Below, piece by piece: positions 59,827 to 64,000 of a stretch of DNA of 64,000 bases. Source of the stretch: Bacteroidota bacterium (GTDB lineage Bacteria; Bacteroidota; Bacteroidia; Bacteroidales; Paludibacteraceae); assembly GCA_023459355.1 (NCBI GenBank), contig JAEWUM010000036.1:1-64000 (forward strand), read 5' to 3'. The position numbers and the translations under genes were made by a program. The notes under the pieces are model-generated. The model was not told the DNA's origin and made no database searches. It saw only the letters and a program-made list of their open reading frames with translations. Positions within the stretch are counted from its first letter, which is position 1. Every line of letters starts with the position of its first letter.

Positions 59827-60855
59827 ATGAACATCAAGAATATATTACGAAAAAATATTGCGGAATTGCAACCTTACTCCTGTGCCAGGGATGAGTTCAA
59901 GGGAGAAGCATCGGTATATCTGGATGCAAACGAAAATCCGTACAATGCTCCTTATAACCGCTACCCGGATCCTTTGCAATGGAAAGTCAAGGAGGCCATA
60001 TCTGACATTAAGCATGTTCCGGCAACCAATATTTTCTTAGGCAACGGTAGCGATGAACCGATAGATTTACTTTACAGAGCGTTTTGCGAGCCGCGCATCG
60101 ACAATGTAGTGGCCATTGAGCCAACATACGGTATGTATAAGGTTTGTGCCAACATCAACGACATCGAATACCGCAAGGTATTGTTAAACAACTCTTTTGA
60201 TTTTTCTGCGGACGAGATGTTGCAGGCCGCCGATGAGAAAACAAAACTGATGTGGCTGTGTTCACCCAATAACCCAACCGGCAACAGTCTGAATCAGGAT
60301 GAAATCGCGAAGCTACTCAAAAACTTTAAGGGTATTGTTGTTGTTGACGAAGCCTATATCGATTTTTCATCCCAACCCGGTTTTGCTACAAAGCTTCATG
60401 AATTTCCAAATTTAGTCATCCTGCAAACATTCTCAAAAGCCTGGGGCAGTGCAGCAATTCGTCTCGGCATGGCTTTCGCTTCTGTGGAGATTGTGCAGGT
60501 ACTGAATAAAATCAAATATCCGTATAACATCAATATACTGACACAAAAACAAGCATTGAAGGCCCTGCAGGAGAAAGAACAAGTCAGCAATTGGGTACAA
60601 ACACTGATTTCGGAAAGAGCCTGGTTGACTGAAGAACTTCAAAAACTGGATATCATCCGCCACATCTATCCTACTGATGCCAATTTTGTGCTGGTGAAAG
60701 TCGATGATGCCAATGCGGTATATCAATATCTGGTCAATAAAAGCATCATCGTAAGAAACCGCAACACGGTATCTTTATGCTTAGGTTGCATCCGGATTAC
60801 AGTTGGGACAAGGGAAGAAAATGAGGTGCTGATTGAAAATCTGAAAGCATTTTAA
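59827..60855 (+). CDS. hisC: Histidinol-phosphate aminotransferase
   Basis: PLP aminotransferase, imidazole-acetol phosphate to histidinol phosphate. YLDANENPYNAPYNRYPDP at the start, FLGNGSDEPIDLLYRAF, LCSPNNPTGNSL and the PLP lysine in TFSKAWGSAAIRLGMAFAS. 342 residues. Separated from hisD by the 147-base repeat gap, so it may or may not be co-transcribed with it. Confidence 0.95.
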   Translation: MNIKNILRKNIAELQPYSCARDEFKGEASVYLDANENPYNAPYNRYPDPLQWKVKEAISDIKHVPATNIFLGNGSDEPIDLLYRAFCEPRIDNVVAIEPTYGMYKVCANINDIEYRKVLLNNSFDFSADEMLQAADEKTKLMWLCSPNNPTGNSLNQDEIAKLLKNFKGIVVVDEAYIDFSSQPGFATKLHEFPNLVILQTFSKAWGSAAIRLGMAFASVEIVQVLNKIKYPYNINILTQKQALKALQEKEQVSNWVQTLISERAWLTEELQKLDIIRHIYPTDANFVLVKVDDANAVYQYLVNKSIIVRNRNTVSLCLGCIRITVGTREENEVLIENLKAF

Positions 60856-60905
60856 ATGCATTCTTCAACTATATAAGTCATAGAAGTTACATATAAGCAT
60901 GTTGG

Positions 60906-61009
60906 TTTTACAGAAAAGTCACAGGTTAAATTTTAAGAGACGCGCTGTTTGAGCCTTGAAAAGGCGAGTTTACGGATTTTAAAATTTAACCTGTGACTTT
61001 TCTGTAAAA
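60906..61009. repeat. 104-bp long inverted repeat
   Basis: Perfect 29-bp arms (60906-60934 and 60981-61009; TTTTACAGAAAAGTCACAGG starts the left arm) enclose a 46-base loop with CTGTTTGAGC and GGCGAGTTTACGG. It lies between the convergent ends of hisC and the TonB receptor gene. It can end transcription both ways; its size and clean arms also suggest a small non-autonomous element. Confidence 0.9.
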
Positions 61010-61019
61010 AACCAGCTTC

Positions 61020-63350
61020 TTACAAGTTCAGTTTTAATCCTGCATAGAACGAACGAGGTAACGACGGGCCATACATATATCCTGCATCACGGGTTTCTCC
61101 GGTGTCAAAATCCTGCTGAAAACTATTGAAGATATTCTGAATACCGCCATTCAGCTGTAATTTAGCACCTTTACTTAATTTGAAATCATAAGATAACTTT
61201 AAGCCCAAATCAAAGAAATCGGGCGTCCAGACTTCTGTATCATCATCAACCTGAACACCATAATGCTGAACAAGCATGCTCCCGGTATATGTTCCCGACA
61301 AAGCAACTGTCATTTGTTTCAAGGGGTTATAGGAGGTCGTCAGATATCCGTACAGGTTGGGGGAACGGAACATCTCCCGACGGGGTGCCAGATTTGGGTT
61401 TTCGCTCCAGCTTTCCACCTCTTTGTATAAACTTTGCTGAATCGTAAAACCAGCTTGAATATTTGTTTTGACAGATGGAATAACCTTCCCCTCAATATTA
61501 ATTCCTTTCACTACAGCTCCTGAACCGTTTTTGCGCATCAACTGAGTCTGACCGGTGGCATCCACTCCAGCTTCTTCGAGGTAAAACACATCATCAATTT
61601 CTGTGTAGAACCCTTCAATCAACAGGTTTGTTTGTATTTTTCCAAAGTTCCTATAGAAATCAGCAGAAGCACTGTAACTCCTTGAATGTTCCGGCTTCAA
61701 ATCCGGGTCAAGCACAATAATCTGCACTACACCTCCCACAGCTGTGAGATGCAGGTCTTCATCGAAAGCCTGAGGCGCACGAAAACCTTCGGCATAACTG
61801 GCACGGAAATTTACCCACTCTTTCGGATTGTATCGCAGGTTTACCCTCGGACTGAAAATAGGCTTCTCAATTAGGTTGTGTTTGTCATAACGCAACCCCA
61901 TCAGCAAACTTAATGCTTTGTTCTTCCACTCGTTCTGAAGGAAAATGCTTTTAATATTCATTTCCTGATTGATCTGACGTTCGTATGCCAATTGTTCATC
62001 TGTCAGTTTATTGTAGTTATACTCTGTGCCAACAGTAAAATCAGAGGGCATAAACAACAGTTTGTCAAACGAATATGCATACTGCACACCGGCTACCCAG
62101 GACAAATCGTTGGTCAGACCGTAAGCATTTGGATCCTGACCGGCGCCATAATAACTGTCTCTTTTTATTTTTTGCGCAGAGGTAAACAGGTTCAACCGGT
62201 GCTTGTAATCAGGGGTAAAAAAATCCCATTTCACCCCTCCGGTATTGATATTGTGATCGGTTTGTTCGGTAATATCCGCCTGATGAGCAGGTAAATGTAA
62301 TTTATTACCGCCCCGGCGAAATTCGCTCAGGTTGTGATATTCGGCGGTAAGTTTACTTTGATCTCCTGTTTTAAAGTAAGAACGAAAGCCAATGTTTCGG
62401 GCGGTTATCAATCCGATTTCCGTGAAACCATCACCATTGGCATCCCAACTTTCCCGCTGACGGGAAGAGCCGTAAACACTTACTCCAGTGCGATAATCAT
62501 CTGAAACCAAAGCCGCATTCACCGAAGTATTGATGTCAGTTGACGATCCTCCGATAAACATGGTTGAATTGCTCACAGTCAAACTGCTACTCATAGGTTC
62601 TTTGGTGATGATATTGATAGTCCCCGCGATGGCGTTGGAACCAAACAAGGCTGAACCACCACCACGAACCACTTCCACGCGGTCGATCATATTGGCCGGA
62701 ATTTGCTCGATGCCATACACGCCGGCCAATGCACTGAAAATGGGACGACTATCAATCAGAATTTGGGAATACGGGCCTTCGAGTCCGTTGATTCTGACTT
62801 GCTGAAAACCACAGTTCTGACAATTATTTTCAACACGAAGTCCGGGCTGAAAATTCAAGCCTTGTGCCAGACAAACCGAGTTGGTGTTCTCGAACAATTT
62901 AGCTGTTACCACATTCACGATGCTGGGAGCTTCTCTTCTTCTGGTTTCATTCCGGTTTGCCGATACAACGATATTATCGAGCATCACGGCATCTTCTTCC
63001 ATTTCGAAATTCAACTCGATGGATTTTCCGCCTTCTAATTTAACCCTGGCTTCTTTCGTTTTATAACCAACTCCCGATGCAACAACCGTCAGTTCATCAG
63101 CCGGCAGGTTACGCAGGTTAAAATGTCCGGTGGCATCAGTTGCTGTACCAAGGGTGCTCCCTTTCACTCTGATGGTAATAAAACTGATATGTTCCGACGT
63201 ATTCTTATCAACCGTATGTCCAAAAATATTGGCATCGGTTTTTCTGACACGAGCGGTAACATTCTCAATCGATTCTTCTGCAATATACTGTGTCTGTGCA
63301 TATAATACAACAGAACAAAACAACAGGGCAATAAATACTTTAAACTTCAT
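61020..63350 (-). CDS. TonB-dependent outer-membrane receptor
   Basis: 776-residue TonB-dependent importer: signal peptide (about 1-19, VVLYAQ), a carboxypeptidase-D-like Ig domain (about 45-115, ANIFGHTVDKNTSEHISFIT), the plug (about 130-250, with NCGFQQVRINGLEGPYSQIL, MIDRVEVVRGGGSALFGSNA) and a 22-strand barrel ending SFYAGLKLNL. No SusD partner, so not a polysaccharide system. A His-rich membrane protein gene lies 100 bases upstream, within what looks like one transcript, and hints at a metal ion or metal chelate as cargo. This is an inference. Confidence 0.92.
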   Translation of the reverse strand: MKFKVFIALLFCSVVLYAQTQYIAEESIENVTARVRKTDANIFGHTVDKNTSEHISFITIRVKGSTLGTATDATGHFNLRNLPADELTVVASGVGYKTKEARVKLEGGKSIELNFEMEEDAVMLDNIVVSANRNETRRREAPSIVNVVTAKLFENTNSVCLAQGLNFQPGLRVENNCQNCGFQQVRINGLEGPYSQILIDSRPIFSALAGVYGIEQIPANMIDRVEVVRGGGSALFGSNAIAGTINIITKEPMSSSLTVSNSTMFIGGSSTDINTSVNAALVSDDYRTGVSVYGSSRQRESWDANGDGFTEIGLITARNIGFRSYFKTGDQSKLTAEYHNLSEFRRGGNKLHLPAHQADITEQTDHNINTGGVKWDFFTPDYKHRLNLFTSAQKIKRDSYYGAGQDPNAYGLTNDLSWVAGVQYAYSFDKLLFMPSDFTVGTEYNYNKLTDEQLAYERQINQEMNIKSIFLQNEWKNKALSLLMGLRYDKHNLIEKPIFSPRVNLRYNPKEWVNFRASYAEGFRAPQAFDEDLHLTAVGGVVQIIVLDPDLKPEHSRSYSASADFYRNFGKIQTNLLIEGFYTEIDDVFYLEEAGVDATGQTQLMRKNGSGAVVKGINIEGKVIPSVKTNIQAGFTIQQSLYKEVESWSENPNLAPRREMFRSPNLYGYLTTSYNPLKQMTVALSGTYTGSMLVQHYGVQVDDDTEVWTPDFFDLGLKLSYDFKLSKGAKLQLNGGIQNIFNSFQQDFDTGETRDAGYMYGPSLPRSFYAGLKLNL

Positions 63351-63450
63351 TTATATAAATATTTTCTGAATAAATACACTATAATAGCTGACCGAAAAGG
63401 ATATTCCGGTTAAACAAGACACAAAACCGTGTCTTAGAACGAATGTAAAT

Positions 63451-63792
63451 TCAGATTTGGGGAGGAGGACGGGAAAAACAGGAAGTAAGAAAAGCGACTG
63501 TTCTGACATGTTGATTACGGGTAGCTGTAAAGATCGCGTTCCATTCAAATACAGCCAAAAGCGACAACCCCAGGACAATCAATCCAACAATAAGACCAGA
63601 TAATTTATCGATTAACTGAAAAGAAGCTGTATTATGCTGGTGATTAGACTCTGAAGAAAATGGATGAGAGTGAACAATCAGGCGATTATTATCATCAACA
63701 TGGACGTGTTTGAAAAAATTAGTGGACGCGAAATAAAAGACAAATAATATTGTCAGCAGATAACCCGAAATTTGTCTTTTATTGTTTTGCAT
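63451..63792 (-). CDS. Small His-rich membrane protein upstream of the TonB receptor
   Basis: 113 residues with two hydrophobic segments (about 10-25 and 63-82) and a His-rich loop between them: FKHVHVDDNNRLIVHSHPF then NHQHN. This loop has seven His in about 30 residues and would bind metal outside the cytoplasm. Proteins of this size and layout often precede TonB receptors in Bacteroidetes; none has a known function I can cite. The end, SRPPPQI, is short and polar. Confidence 0.75.
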   Translation of the reverse strand: MQNNKRQISGYLLTILFVFYFASTNFFKHVHVDDNNRLIVHSHPFSSESNHQHNTASFQLIDKLSGLIVGLIVLGLSLLAVFEWNAIFTATRNQHVRTVAFLTSCFSRPPPQI

Positions 63793-63859
63793 TTCGCAAA
63801 AAAAATAAATGGATAATTGATTGATGTGGTTGTATTTTTATACCGCCAGAAAAACACCA

Positions 63860-63891
63860 CAAAGATACGGTGTGAATTTAATTCCAACAAA
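63860..63891 (-). promoter_or_regulatory. Promoter of the His-rich/TonB receptor operon
   Basis: On the minus strand TTTG (63891-63888), 20 bases, TATCTTTG (63867-63860): a full -33/-7 promoter with a leader of about 60 bases. Confidence 0.7.
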
Positions 63892-63937
63892 TGAAAAACA
63901 TCCCTATTTTTAGGTATTTTTCAGCAATAGAAGGTCT

Positions 63938-64000
63938 TTACCTCAGCCCTCTCAGGAATGATCCTGCATCCATCCGCTTTTTCCCGGGTGCCTGAATTTC
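63938..64000 (-). CDS. fmt: C-terminus of a probable methionyl-tRNA formyltransferase (cut by window edge)
   Basis: The last 20 codons of a minus-strand gene, reading EIQAPGKKRMDAGSFLRGLR and a TAA stop at 63938-63940. GKKRM followed by xxFLRG is the usual ending of bacterial Fmt, the enzyme that formylates initiator Met-tRNA. With only 20 residues visible this is a likely, not a certain, call. Confidence 0.6.
   Translation of the reverse strand, partial: EIQAPGKKRMDAGSFLRGLR

Noticed and set aside
60906..61009. Integron attC site (GTTAAAT and ATTTAAC in the arms)
   Set aside because: The arms are perfect over 29 bp, without the characteristic extrahelical bases and R/L box order, and there is no integrase or cassette nearby.
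61020..63350. SusC/SusD-type polysaccharide utilisation locus
   Set aside because: The receptor is shorter than SusC proteins, no susD gene or glycoside hydrolase is near.

Overview
The window is a stretch of a Bacteroidetes chromosome, most likely Bacteroidales. The evidence is protein content (two proteins with C-terminal type IX secretion sorting domains, GldE, a TonB receptor, the LptD-like OstA family, a Bacteroidetes-type V-ATPase operon with a DUF2764 gene) and promoters: at least sixteen genes are preceded at the right distance by an exact TAnnTTTG box, the -7 element of the Bacteroidetes sigma factor, sometimes with TTTG about 20 bases upstream. I cannot name the genus.

Layout. 1-0.6 kb: end of an IS982-family transposase. 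0.9-7.5 kb, minus strand: RNase Z, MiaA, an acidic pRiA4b-ORF3-like protein, DnaA, an MCE/MlaD protein and a cell-wall amidase. 7.7-13.3 kb, plus strand: LptD-like protein, FKBP/SlyD-like isomerase, chorismate synthase, a diacylglycerol-kinase-family lipid kinase. 13.3-24.4 kb is accessory: a HipBA toxin-antitoxin pair, two secreted T9SS proteins with an ORF6N gene between them, an orphan HigA-like regulator, a large array of 40-bp repeat motifs abutting a Y1/HUH (IS200/RAYT-like) transposase, a DUF1016 PD-(D/E)XK nuclease and a HigBA pair. 24.6-45.7 kb is mostly housekeeping: arginine decarboxylase; an operon rsfS-ftsH-LUD-cdsA-acyltransferase; a TPR/OmpA-like lipoprotein; an M23 peptidase-dxr-rseP operon; and a V-type ATPase operon (E, DUF2764, A, B, ORF6N, D, I, K). 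45.9-64 kb: a small beta-barrel protein, two identical tRNA-Lys genes, GldE, PpiD, RlmN, a RelA-like ppGpp synthetase, a three-gene rsmD operon, a lipoprotein, tRNA-Pro, a HAD phosphatase-porin-hisD operon, hisC, a TonB receptor with a small His-rich membrane protein, and the last codons of a probable fmt gene.

What stands out is how accessory cassettes sit in the genome. The HipBA pair is bracketed by a 68-bp duplication of the 3' end of the lipid kinase gene; the HigBA pair by 61-bp direct repeats; and the ORF6N gene inside the V-ATPase operon by a 12-bp direct repeat that contains the atpB stop codon and the atpB-atpD spacer. No recombinase is encoded in any of them. The transposase next to the repeat array suggests a RAYT-type repeat system, and several other repeat families (a composite GTCAACGGTC element, GTAG hairpins, a 22-bp minisatellite, (GAA)10) fill the intergenic spaces. 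The V-ATPase proteolipid has all five residues that bind Na+ in the Enterococcus hirae enzyme, so this pump is probably Na+-coupled.
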